A stretch of DNA of 7,498 bases, taken from contig JAJYGZ010000090.1 in the NCBI GenBank assembly GCA_021790495.1, positions 1 to 7,498 on the forward strand, in the 5' to 3' direction. The notes under the pieces were generated by a model. The model had not been told where the DNA came from. It saw only the letters and a list, made by a program, of their open reading frames with translations, and did not search any database. Positions 1 through 6,573 of the stretch are shown here, piece by piece. The position numbers were made by a program, and so were the translations under genes. Numbering within the stretch: the first letter of the stretch is position 1; the number at the start of each line of letters is the position of its first letter. The DNA comes from Actinomycetes bacterium. GTDB lineage: Bacteria; Actinomycetota; Acidimicrobiia; Acidimicrobiales; Acidimicrobiaceae.

Positions 1-1
1 G

Positions 2-838
2 CAAGGGCAGTCCTGGGGTTTGGTGGGATACGATCTCGGATCAAAATCGGTTGGCGACGACGTGGAGCCTTTACCCCTGACGACACCGATACGACTTTTC
101 GCTCCGGTAACCTCGGGCCTTCGAATCGACCACGCCATCGGGTTGCAGCGTTTGTGCATAGTGCGCGAGCGAAGTGAGGAATCGGATCGACCTGGACCCA
201 TGTCCTTTGTAGATCAACCCCGCGACCGGATTCTGGCGGTATTGAAGGCGATATCGCAGGAGACCGGCTTGGTGATGGTTGCCGAGGATCTTGGAGTGGT
301 ACCAGACGGTCTTCGAGACGCCCTAGTTTCGGGCGGGATGCGACTCACGAAGGTTCTCTGTTTTGAGGTAGGCGATGCCGAGGGCTTTGTGCCCGACTCT
401 ATTGTCAGCTTCACGACACACGATACCCACACGGCGCGCCAGCTGCTTGGCGACTGCGCTACGGGCACCGCGCCAGATGGATTGAGGTCGACCGCCTTGA
501 GGCACCTGCTGCGCTCCGGCCGACCCGAGGTCCGCCTTTCCGAGCAGTTTCTAGATTTTGTCGATAAGAATTTTCATGCCGACGAAAATGGCTCGAGGCG
601 CGGTTTTATCGAGGCGATTTTGCCGAGGATCTTCGCAACCTTAGAGCAAAGCACATCCTCGATCAAGTTGATTAGTTTGCGCGACCTGTGTGGCGAGTGC
701 GAGCGAGTCAATATTCCCGGAACCGCTGTGGCTGAGCGTCTGAATTTCTTCGTTCCGCTTGGCAAACCAGGTGAATTCTTGTCGGAACTTTGTGGCGTTA
801 ATCAGCTCTTCGAGTACTGCGGCGCTCCGGGCAGCTAA
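2..838 (+). CDS. malQ: 4-alpha-glucanotransferase (GH77, amylomaltase), C-terminal part, 5' end outside window
   Basis: GH77 enzymes transfer alpha-1,4-glucan segments between maltooligosaccharides or glycogen chains in the cytoplasm. The reading frame is open to the window edge, so the TTG at 20 is not the start. The first visible residues, QGQSWG, match the conserved GQ-x-WG motif of the family. The three catalytic acids can be placed: the nucleophile Asp in RIDH (fragment residue 43, nt 128-130), the acid/base Glu in AEDLG (residue 95, nt 284-286) and the Asp of TTHD (residue 141, nt 422-424). The C-terminal NIPGT resembles the usual N-x-PGT. The protein is divergent: the usual T-H-D-N/M-x-T-x-x-G-W-W stretch reads THDTHTARQLL, and the Trp normally found after NxPGT is absent. 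It ends with TAA at 836-838. The dedA-like gene follows after 9 nt in the same frame. The family call is firm, the exact substrate is not. Confidence 0.85.
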   Translation, partial: QGQSWGLVGYDLGSKSVGDDVEPLPLTTPIRLFAPVTSGLRIDHAIGLQRLCIVRERSEESDRPGPMSFVDQPRDRILAVLKAISQETGLVMVAEDLGVVPDGLRDALVSGGMRLTKVLCFEVGDAEGFVPDSIVSFTTHDTHTARQLLGDCATGTAPDGLRSTALRHLLRSGRPEVRLSEQFLDFVDKNFHADENGSRRGFIEAILPRIFATLEQSTSSIKLISLRDLCGECERVNIPGTAVAERLNFFVPLGKPGEFLSELCGVNQLFEYCGAPGS

Positions 839-847
839 TGTAATCGC

Positions 848-1438
848 GTGGAAAATTTCATCACTACCTCTGGCGTACTTGCGGTCTTTCTTCTCATGAC
901 CGCAGAATCCGCGCTTATTCCTATTCCCTCCGAAGTGATAATGCCTTTTGCCGGCGCGCTCGCTGGTCTTGGCAAAATGAACCTCGTCGAGGCGATTCTG
1001 GCAGGAACTCTCGGTAATGTCCTAGGTAGTTACATCGCCTGGGTCATCGGCCGCACTGGCGGTCGGGCCATTGTGTTGCGCCTTGGCCGATACATTCGAA
1101 TCAAGGAAGATGATTTGCACAAGTCCGAGCTCTGGTTCGCCAAGCGCGGAGAAGCCGCGGTTCTCATCGGTAGAGTTCTTCCGGTGGTTCGCACCTTCAT
1201 TTCGCTTCCAGCTGGCGTGGCTGAGATGAAACCAGTCCGCTTTGGAGTCTTTACATTTTTAGGTGCGTTGCCGTGGTGCGCCGCTCTAGCGGTAGTCGGG
1301 TATACCCTTGGTGCGAATTGGAGCCACGTCGCGAGCTATGTCAAGTACGCAGGATATTTGATCGCGGTAGTCATCGTAATCGTCGTCGCCAGGTTCTTTC
1401 TCAACCGATTTCGTCCAGCAGGAAATCGTGTTGGGTAA
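848..1438 (+). CDS. DedA/VTT-family membrane protein (candidate lipid or polyprenyl-phosphate transporter)
   Basis: Integral membrane protein of 196 residues, the usual DedA length. The GTG start at 848 is chosen because an in-frame stop (TAA, 836-838) lies just upstream and no better start follows before the conserved motif. There is no strong Shine-Dalgarno, so translation may be coupled to malQ. Visible motifs are E20 and the PIPSE segment with E29 (re-entrant region, PIPSE-type DedA), then GxxLGxxxAWVIGR at about 56-69. GRxLPxxRTFISLPAGVAEM (108-127) follows, with R109 and R115 spaced like the two essential arginines of E. coli YqjA/YghB. The last ~45 residues form hydrophobic helices with a basic tail. 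DedA proteins are needed for membrane homeostasis, and some (B. subtilis UptA, for example) recycle undecaprenyl phosphate. Which lipid this one handles cannot be told from the sequence. Confidence 0.9.
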   Translation: MENFITTSGVLAVFLLMTAESALIPIPSEVIMPFAGALAGLGKMNLVEAILAGTLGNVLGSYIAWVIGRTGGRAIVLRLGRYIRIKEDDLHKSELWFAKRGEAAVLIGRVLPVVRTFISLPAGVAEMKPVRFGVFTFLGALPWCAALAVVGYTLGANWSHVASYVKYAGYLIAVVIVIVVARFFLNRFRPAGNRVG

Positions 1439-1464
1439 CCCGACCGTCTAAGCTGGTTTGACAT

Positions 1465-1539
1465 CGGGGAGTGGCGCAGCGGCAGCGTACCTGGTTTGGG
1501 ACCAGGGGGTCGGGGGTTCAAATCCCCCCTCCCCGACCA
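1465..1539 (+). tRNA. tRNA-Pro (anticodon UGG), CCA encoded
   Basis: A full cloverleaf can be drawn. The acceptor stem is CGGGGAG (1465-1471) with CTCCCCG (1529-1535). The D arm is GCGC/GCGT (1474-1477/1485-1488). The anticodon stem is CCTGG/CCAGG (1490-1494/1502-1506) with loop TTTGGGA, placing anticodon TGG at 1497-1499. The variable loop has 5 nt. The T arm is GGGGG/CCCCC around TTCAAAT (1517-1523). The discriminator is A1536 and CCA is encoded at 1537-1539. The gene starts 26 nt after the dedA-like stop with no obvious promoter or terminator between, so it may be transcribed from upstream. Confidence 0.96.
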
Positions 1540-1684
1540 CGATGGCCCCAAGTTCGGCGAGTGAACCTCTCAGCGGCGCTAACCGGCGTCTTTTCAGGCC
1601 GCTCAACTCCGAAATCTGTTGTTCTCCATGGTGGCGGAGCACTAAATCGCGTTCAATTGGGAGCAGCGATCGGCAACTATCCGC

Positions 1685-1690
1685 TAGGAT
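1685..1690 (+). promoter_or_regulatory. Possible -10 box for the tRNA-Gly gene
   Basis: TAGGAT lies 12 nt before the mature 5' end of tRNA-Gly, which would put the transcription start about 6 nt upstream of the tRNA. It resembles actinobacterial -10 elements. No good -35 is found at 16-18 bp: TTGGGA at 1657-1662 is 22 bp away. The rest of the 163-nt spacer between the two tRNAs (1540-1702) shows no gene. Confidence 0.25.
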
Positions 1691-1701
1691 TAGGTGCCCC
1701 G

Positions 1702-1776
<75 letters not shown>

Positions 1777-1783
1777 TTTTTTA

Positions 1784-1814
1784 GCCTTCAAGATCGGATC
1801 GCATCTTGGAAGGC
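1784..1814 (+). terminator. Strong hairpin 7 nt after tRNA-Gly, possible terminator or processing signal
   Basis: GCCTTCAAGAT (1784-1794) pairs with ATCTTGGAAGGC (1803-1814): 11 base pairs, one bulged G (1809) and an 8-nt loop. The T run (1777-1782) lies before the stem, not after it, so this is not a classical intrinsic terminator. U-tract-less hairpin terminators have been proposed for actinobacteria. Alternatively it could stop or protect the 3' end during tRNA processing. The hairpin is seen directly; its role is inferred. Confidence 0.45.
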
Positions 1815-2289
1815 CCACCGCGTTTTCCTCGTCGTTGGTCGCCCTATTCATTTGCCGTCGACGGGCCAACCTTTCAAACGTGAAGACGCGCGTCCAGGGA
1901 ATGGCTCAATGAACTCGCAGTGTCGGGTGAAACTCAACCAACGCGACTGGCCCTGAATTCTTGGAACCAGTAGAAGCCCTCACCGATGGCTCTTTGAACG
2001 CTCTGCTCACATCGGTCGCTCTCAAAGCGCAGATGGGAACATTTGGCTACAAATATGCTGAACAACATCTCTCCGGGGAACCGCGACGATTTGGCCCGCA
2101 ATGTATTAGTGGCGAGTGGAGCTTCGCCCAGAGTGAATTGCCCGTTTGATACCTGGTCTCCAGTGTTGCATTATGATCCGGCAAAGCGAGACAAAGTAGC
2201 GAAAAGACGGCGTTATGCAGGGAGCATACTGCTTTTTCCTGCGGTTAACCAGAATGCAATTAATAATGTCGGCTGGAGTGTCCGGTGCT
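1815..2289 (+). other. Long intergenic region with no convincing gene
   Basis: About 475 nt between the tRNA-Gly hairpin and the operator-like repeats ahead of the ABC transporter. Short open frames exist (starts at 1961 and 2043 on +, one on the - strand at 2106-2342). They use TTG or unsupported starts, lack a Shine-Dalgarno and resemble no family I recognise. Small symmetric elements are present: TATGC-N5-GCATA at 2214-2228 and the 8-bp palindrome GGTTAACC at 2243-2250. A TTGATA (2146-2151) and a good -10-like TATGAT (2172-2177) are 20 bp apart, too far for a confident promoter call. The region probably holds the transporter promoter and a leader. Confidence 0.4.
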
Positions 2290-2324
2290 GCTAGGTTACA
2301 TCTAGCGATTGGCCGTTGGGCCAA
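2290..2324 (+). promoter_or_regulatory. Two adjacent inverted repeats upstream of the binding-protein gene (candidate operator or leader hairpins)
   Basis: The first is GCTAGGTTACATCTAGC (2290-2306), a 17-bp near-palindrome: GCTAG and CTAGC are perfect arms, and one G-T and one T-A pair extend them to 7 pairs. The second is TTGGCC-GTTG-GGCCAA (2309-2324), perfect 6-bp arms around 4 nt. They end 30 nt before the ATG at 2355 and 19 nt before its Shine-Dalgarno sequence. They could be binding sites for a dimeric regulator of amino-acid uptake, or small hairpins in the mRNA leader. The repeats are visible; the function is inference. Confidence 0.4.
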
Positions 2325-2354
2325 CCGCGATACGACTATCAACAGGGGTGTTTA

Positions 2355-3524
2355 ATGTCGAAATCGCATGTGCGCAGGATAACTTTTCCTTCGCTTCTAG
2401 CAGTCGGCGGCTTGCTTGCAGCAGCTTGCGGGTCTTCGAGCAGCAGCTCGTCGGCCACGACGGCGGCACCGGCGAGCGTGCCGATTGGTTTTTTTGGCGC
2501 TTTGACCGGTCCCAACGCACAGTTGGGAATCAATATTGACAACGGCGTGAAGCTGGCAGTCTCTCAGTACAACGCGACCGCATCAGCGAAAGTATCGTTG
2601 GTGAATCTCGATTCTCAGGGCGACCCGGCGCAGGCACCGCAGTTAGCCCAAAAGGCGATCACTGACAAGCTTGTCGCGGTAGTTGGACCGGCGTTTTCGG
2701 GCGAGTCTCTTGCGGCGGATCCAATTCTTGAGCAAGCGGGTATCGTCAGTGTTACTCCTTCGGCCACCAACCCGGCCCTGGCGACCCATGGCTGGAAGTT
2801 TTGGCACAGAATCGTTGGCAATGACAACGCTCAAGGACCTGCTGCGGCACAGTTTATCGTTAAGAAGCTTGGCGCCACCAAGGTTGCAGTCATCGACGAC
2901 CAGAGCGCGTATGGGCAAGGTATCGCGAACATTGTTCGACAGGCACTGCCGGGATTGGGCGCGTCGATAGCCACTTCGCAATCGATCGACCCGACCGCGC
3001 CCGACTACTCCTCGACCGTAAACGCCATTATGGCGTCAGGGGCCACCGCCGTCTTCTATGGCGGATACTATGACGCCGCCGGACGGCTGCTGAAGCAGCT
3101 TCGCGACGCCGGTTACAAGGCGCCTTTCGTTAGCGATGACGGATCTCTCGACCCCAAGCTGATCAGCACGGCTGGCCAGGCTGAGTCTGCTAACACTTAT
3201 GCAACTTGTGCTTGCGGCGACGTTTCTGGCACCACAGCCGGCAAGGCATTTACCTCTGCCTACCAGGCGATGTTCAATACAGCTCCTGGCACCTATTCGG
3301 CAGAGGGTTATGACGCCGCTGGTGTCATTCTCGCTGCGATCAAGGCGGGACAAACCACCTCCGCTGGGATCAACACCTATATCGGCTCGCACACATTTGA
3401 CGGAATCACCAAAAAGATTTCCTTCACTTCGACCGGCGATATCAATGGCGGCGGAATCTACGTCTATCAGGCGAGTGGCACCGCGTTTACCTCTCTCGGT
3501 CTCGTTAGCAACTTGGTCGGCTGA
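2355..3524 (+). CDS. Branched-chain amino acid-type ABC transporter substrate-binding lipoprotein (LivJ/LivK-like, Peripla_BP_6)
   Basis: Extracytoplasmic receptor of 389 residues feeding the downstream LivHMGF complex. The ATG at 2355 is chosen over an in-frame TTG at 2316 because AGGGG (2344-2348) lies 6 nt before it and a signal peptide then begins correctly: basic SKSHVRR, hydrophobic core 11-24, lipidated Cys25 after LLAAA. A Ser/Thr/Ala linker (27-41) tethers the domain. Domain landmarks are GALTGPNAQLG (48-58), GPAFSGES (111-118), SVTPSATNP (132-140), DDQSAYGQG (181-189), YGGYYDAAG (235-243) and TYSAEGYDAAG near the C-terminus. These follow the LivJ fold order and include ligand-pocket segments. 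The disulfide of E. coli LivJ is missing; a CAC pair (C285, C287) occurs instead. Ligand is probably Leu/Ile/Val or another hydrophobic amino acid. Amides or urea cannot be excluded because HAAT-family receptors look alike. Confidence 0.93.
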   Translation: MSKSHVRRITFPSLLAVGGLLAAACGSSSSSSSATTAAPASVPIGFFGALTGPNAQLGINIDNGVKLAVSQYNATASAKVSLVNLDSQGDPAQAPQLAQKAITDKLVAVVGPAFSGESLAADPILEQAGIVSVTPSATNPALATHGWKFWHRIVGNDNAQGPAAAQFIVKKLGATKVAVIDDQSAYGQGIANIVRQALPGLGASIATSQSIDPTAPDYSSTVNAIMASGATAVFYGGYYDAAGRLLKQLRDAGYKAPFVSDDGSLDPKLISTAGQAESANTYATCACGDVSGTTAGKAFTSAYQAMFNTAPGTYSAEGYDAAGVILAAIKAGQTTSAGINTYIGSHTFDGITKKISFTSTGDINGGGIYVYQASGTAFTSLGLVSNLVG

Positions 3525-3559
3525 TACGGCCTTATAGGTCCCGTCAATTTCGTAAGATC

Positions 3560-3600
3560 GGCGCTGTAGCCAAACCAAGGTTTTGGTTGCAGCGCCTTTT
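3560..3600 (+). terminator. Intrinsic terminator/attenuator between binding-protein and permease genes
   Basis: GGCGCTGTAGCCAAA (3560-3574) pairs with TTTGGTTGCAGCGCC (3582-3596) to give a 15-bp stem with two G-T pairs and a 7-nt loop. TTTT (3597-3600) follows directly. It sits 36 nt after the binding-protein stop and 66 nt before the livH start. No convincing promoter is visible between the hairpin and livH, so partial read-through is the likely way the rest of the operon is expressed. This would make the soluble receptor more abundant than the membrane complex, as is common in ABC import operons. Confidence 0.85.
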
Positions 3601-3666
3601 GATTGTTGGAATAGTCACTTACCTGGCCTGAGAGATCGTTTCAGGTTCTCGAATGTTGGGGGCACG

Positions 3667-4602
3667 ATGCACAACCTCATCATCCAGTTTTGGCCATCGG
3701 TAATCGATGGCACCACCACCGGAGCCATTTACGCCCTGATGGCGCTTGGATATACGCTGGTATATGGCGTTCTGCGTCTTATCAATTTCGCCCACTCAGA
3801 AGTCTTCATGGTTGGCACCTTTGCCAGCCTTTTTACTCTTCACGCGCTAGGAATCACGCATGCGCCAGGTGGAATAGCGGCCATTGGCGTATTTATTTTG
3901 ATTACGCTTGCTGCGATGGCGGCTTCCGGGTTGGTGGCTGTGGGTGTTGAGCGCGTGGCTTACCGGCCACTGCGCAAGCGCAATTCAACCTCGCTCGCAA
4001 ACCTGATTTCGGCGATTGGCATGTCATTCTTCTTGCAGGAGGTCTTCGCTCTTCGTTATGGTCGCGACCTCATCCCATTTCCCCGCGTACTGCAAAAGAA
4101 CGTCCTTTTCCATATCGGAACCGGAGTAGTCCGCTCCGATAAGCTCCTTGTGGTTGTCGGAGCGCTGGTCATGATGTTCATTCTCGACAGATTCGTGAAC
4201 GGCACACGCCTTGGCCGCGGAATTCGGGCTGTGGCTCAGGATCCGTCGACGGCGATGCTCATGGGCGTCAATATCGACCGGGTAATAACTCTGACGTTCC
4301 TGCTGGGTGGAATTATGGCCGGCGCTGCGGCGATGCTTTACGGAACTTTCTATGAAGTTACTCAGTACAACATTGGTTTTGTGATCGGCATCAAGGGCTT
4401 CACCGCCGCCGTTCTCGGTGGCATCGGCAATATTCGCGGTGCGCTAATCGGCGGATTCGCTTTGGGGCTAATCGAGACCTTCGGCGGGGCGATCTTCCAC
4501 GCGCAGTGGGTGGACGTCGTGGCGTTTTCGGTTCTGGTTCTGGTACTTCTGGTTAGACCTACTGGCATCCTCGGAGAAAACCTTCAGCGTGCTCGCGCCT
4601 AG
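3667..4602 (+). CDS. livH: Branched-chain amino acid-type ABC transporter permease LivH
   Basis: First membrane subunit of the importer, 311 residues. The frame is open further upstream to a TTG inside the terminator hairpin, but the ATG at 3667 is preferred: GGGGG (3658-3662) precedes it by 4 nt, and the protein then begins right at the first helix as LivH proteins do. Conserved parts are DGTTTGAIYALMALGYTLVYG (14-34) followed by LRLINFAHSE (36-45; most homologues have G where S44 is), and the ER-AYRPLR segment (95-103). GRGIRAVAQDPSTAMLMGVN (183-202) is the cytoplasmic loop that docks on the ATPases. GFTAAVLGGIGNIRGALIGG comes near the end, then a last helix and VRPTGILGE. The sequence suggests about eight hydrophobic helices. 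livM follows after 27 nt. Confidence 0.95.
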   Translation: MHNLIIQFWPSVIDGTTTGAIYALMALGYTLVYGVLRLINFAHSEVFMVGTFASLFTLHALGITHAPGGIAAIGVFILITLAAMAASGLVAVGVERVAYRPLRKRNSTSLANLISAIGMSFFLQEVFALRYGRDLIPFPRVLQKNVLFHIGTGVVRSDKLLVVVGALVMMFILDRFVNGTRLGRGIRAVAQDPSTAMLMGVNIDRVITLTFLLGGIMAGAAAMLYGTFYEVTQYNIGFVIGIKGFTAAVLGGIGNIRGALIGGFALGLIETFGGAIFHAQWVDVVAFSVLVLVLLVRPTGILGENLQRARA

Positions 4603-4629
4603 CATCTCGCAAAACAAGGAGACCCCACG

Positions 4630-5769
4630 GTGGCAATGACCGCTAAAAGGATTACCCAGGTCACAGATTCGGCTCTAGCACCGCTCTTTAAAAGCCTTCA
4701 CTCGCTTCGGACGATGTGGCAAAGGGCTCCGAAATGGGCACGGGCGACAGGATACCTCTTTGTTATCGTACTGGCCGTACTGGCTCCCGCTCAGAGCATC
4801 GGCAATTTCATGGCGCCACAAAGCGACTGGCGCACCATCCTCTTTTACCCAATCGGCTCCTATATCTTGCTGGCCTTGGGTCTGAATGTAGTCGTAGGTT
4901 TAGCGGGAATGCTCGATCTGGGCTACGTGGCGTTTTTCGCCATAGGCGGCTACTCGATGGCGGTCCTTGGCGTCAATTACCATTGGAGTTTTTGGGAGAT
5001 TCTCCCAGTTGGAATTGCGGCAGCCGCGCTATCGGGCGTTCTGCTTGGGGCGCCTACGCTGCGCCTGCGTGGCGACTATTTGGCGATTGTGACCCTCGGC
5101 TTTGGCGAGATCATCCAGCGCGTCGCTAATAACTTGACAATAACCGGGGGTCCGACTGGAATTTCTGGTATTCCCCATCCTCCCTCGGTGGGGACCCTGT
5201 CGGTTCTTTCATATGGCGTCCTCGATGCACGGCCGTACTACTACCTTGAACTCGCAATGATCGTTTTGGTGATCTTTTTCACCACTCGGTTGGAAAAGTC
5301 CAGGGTGGGAAGAGGTTGGGTGGCGCTTCGCGAGGACGAGGATGCGGCGGAGCTAATGGGAGTTCCCACCTTTACCTTCAAGATATGGGCCTTCGCAATT
5401 GGGGCGAGCGTCGGGGGACTCTCCGGAGTGGTATACGCCGCGAAAGTCATCGCGATAACTCCGGAGAACTATCCGCTTCTGCTCTCGGTGCTTATTCTCG
5501 TGTGCGTGGTGCTTGGCGGTTCGGGGAACCGGATAGGGGTTATACTCGGAGCTTTCCTGGTTGCGTGGCTGCCCGAGCGCTTTCGAGGGCTGGCCAATTA
5601 TCGGATTCTGATATTTGGTGCGATATTAGTCGCCATGATGGTGTTTCGCCCTGGAGGCATTATTCCTGCGGCGCGGCGCAAGGCCGAACTTCTTGAAGGC
5701 AGAGGTGGCGGGGCCCACTTGGGCGGTGAAGTTGATATCGAACAACCTGGATCAACGCCGGAGGTTTAG
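4630..5769 (+). CDS. livM: Branched-chain amino acid-type ABC transporter permease LivM
   Basis: Second membrane subunit, 379 residues. AAGGAG (4616-4621) lies 8 nt before GTG at 4630 and 14 nt before the in-frame ATG at 4636, so the GTG start is preferred. A polar basic N-terminal segment of about 40 residues precedes the first helix (41-53). Family motifs are GLAGMLDLGYVAFFAIGGY (90-108), PTLRLRGDYLAIVTLGFGEI (142-161), TGGPTGISGIP (172-182) and the ATPase-coupling loop GRGWVALREDEDAAELMGV (227-245). Near the end come VVLGGSGNRIG and the closing VFRPGGIIP. After that comes a glycine-rich, then acidic tail of about 30 residues that looks disordered. The stop TAG is immediately followed by the livG ATG, implying translational coupling. 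Confidence 0.95.
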   Translation: MAMTAKRITQVTDSALAPLFKSLHSLRTMWQRAPKWARATGYLFVIVLAVLAPAQSIGNFMAPQSDWRTILFYPIGSYILLALGLNVVVGLAGMLDLGYVAFFAIGGYSMAVLGVNYHWSFWEILPVGIAAAALSGVLLGAPTLRLRGDYLAIVTLGFGEIIQRVANNLTITGGPTGISGIPHPPSVGTLSVLSYGVLDARPYYYLELAMIVLVIFFTTRLEKSRVGRGWVALREDEDAAELMGVPTFTFKIWAFAIGASVGGLSGVVYAAKVIAITPENYPLLLSVLILVCVVLGGSGNRIGVILGAFLVAWLPERFRGLANYRILIFGAILVAMMVFRPGGIIPAARRKAELLEGRGGGAHLGGEVDIEQPGSTPEV

Positions 5770-6573
5770 ATGACTACTATTCCTTCCCCAAATGAGCTCG
5801 ACTCGGTACTTCTTGCGCTCAATGGCGTCACCGTTCGTTTCGGCGGCGTTTTGGCGGTATCCGACGTATCCTTCTCAGTGCAACGCGGTGAGATTCTCGC
5901 CGTGATCGGACCTAACGGTGCAGGAAAAACGACGGTTTTCAATACGGTTACCGGCGTCTACAAGCCAACCGAAGGGAACGTTACGTTCGGAGGTAAAGAC
6001 TTGGCTGGCCTAAAGCCGCATCGAATTACCCGTCTCGGTCTTGCACGGACATTTCAAAACATCCGGCTGTTTCCCAACATGACCGTCCTGGAGAACGCGA
6101 TGGTAGGCGGTGACGCGTCCTCCAAGTCCACGGTGTTTGGCGCGATGCTGCACACGCCCCGGCAAAAACGCGAGGAACTCGCATCGCGTGATCGCGCAGC
6201 TGAGGCGATCGATTTCGTCGGAATTGAGGGAAGCACCGGGCGCGAAGCTCAGTCGCTCTCTTATGGAGACCAACGGAGACTCGAGATTGCGCGCGCCCTG
6301 GCAACCGGTCCCAAAGTCATTTTGCTAGATGAACCGGCGGCAGGGATGAACCCGGCCGAAAAAGTGGATCTACAGGGTTTGATTCGGCGAATCCGCGACC
6401 GCGGCGTGACCGTAGTTCTCATTGAGCACGATATGAGTTTGGTAATGAAGATCTCGGATCGGATTGTAGTGCTGGATTTCGGAAAGAAGATCGCGGACGG
6501 GTTGCCCGGCGAGATTCGCCAAAACCCCGCAGTTGTCGAGGCATATCTGGGGGCGTCCAAAGATGCTTCTTGA
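5770..6573 (+). CDS. livG: Branched-chain amino acid-type ABC transporter ATP-binding protein LivG
   Basis: Cytoplasmic ATPase subunit, 267 residues. ATG at 5770 directly follows the livM stop, with GGAGG (5760-5764) 5 nt upstream. All nucleotide-binding motifs are intact: Walker A GPNGAGKT (47-54), Q-loop Gln96 in TFQNIRLFPNMTV, signature LSYGDQRR (163-170; LSYGD is the LivG form of LSGGQ), Walker B VILLDEP with catalytic Glu188, and switch His220 in IEHD. The LivG-type insertion between Q-loop and signature (about 112-135, with TPRQKREE) is present, as is the C-terminal NPAVVEAYLG motif typical of this subunit. It pairs with LivF as a heterodimer on LivH/LivM. Its last 11 nt overlap livF. 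Confidence 0.96.
   Translation: MTTIPSPNELDSVLLALNGVTVRFGGVLAVSDVSFSVQRGEILAVIGPNGAGKTTVFNTVTGVYKPTEGNVTFGGKDLAGLKPHRITRLGLARTFQNIRLFPNMTVLENAMVGGDASSKSTVFGAMLHTPRQKREELASRDRAAEAIDFVGIEGSTGREAQSLSYGDQRRLEIARALATGPKVILLDEPAAGMNPAEKVDLQGLIRRIRDRGVTVVLIEHDMSLVMKISDRIVVLDFGKKIADGLPGEIRQNPAVVEAYLGASKDAS

Noticed and set aside
836..850. malQ and the DedA gene in the same frame separated by one TAA, suggesting a broken fusion
   Set aside because: Both are complete at their facing ends by family comparison and functionally unrelated. Same-frame adjacency occurs one time in three.
1572..1603. AGCGGC...GCCGCT inverted repeat between the tRNAs as a terminator for tRNA-Pro
   Set aside because: Six-bp arms with a 20-nt loop and no T run afterwards. 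Too weak.
2146..2177. TTGATA / TATGAT as the transporter promoter
   Set aside because: Both boxes are good, but the 20-bp spacing is outside the usual range, so it is mentioned only as a possibility.
1961..2294. Small open frames of 62 and 83 residues in the intergenic region
   Set aside because: TTG starts, no Shine-Dalgarno, overlapping each other in different frames, and no family resemblance. Likely chance.
2316..2354. Upstream TTG start giving a 402-residue binding protein
   Set aside because: It lies inside an inverted repeat, has no Shine-Dalgarno and would put 13 polar residues before the signal peptide. The ATG at 2355 has AGGGG at 6 nt.
3583..3666. Upstream TTG start for livH
   Set aside because: It falls within the terminator hairpin, and the added residues do not resemble LivH. 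The ATG at 3667 has a good ribosome site.
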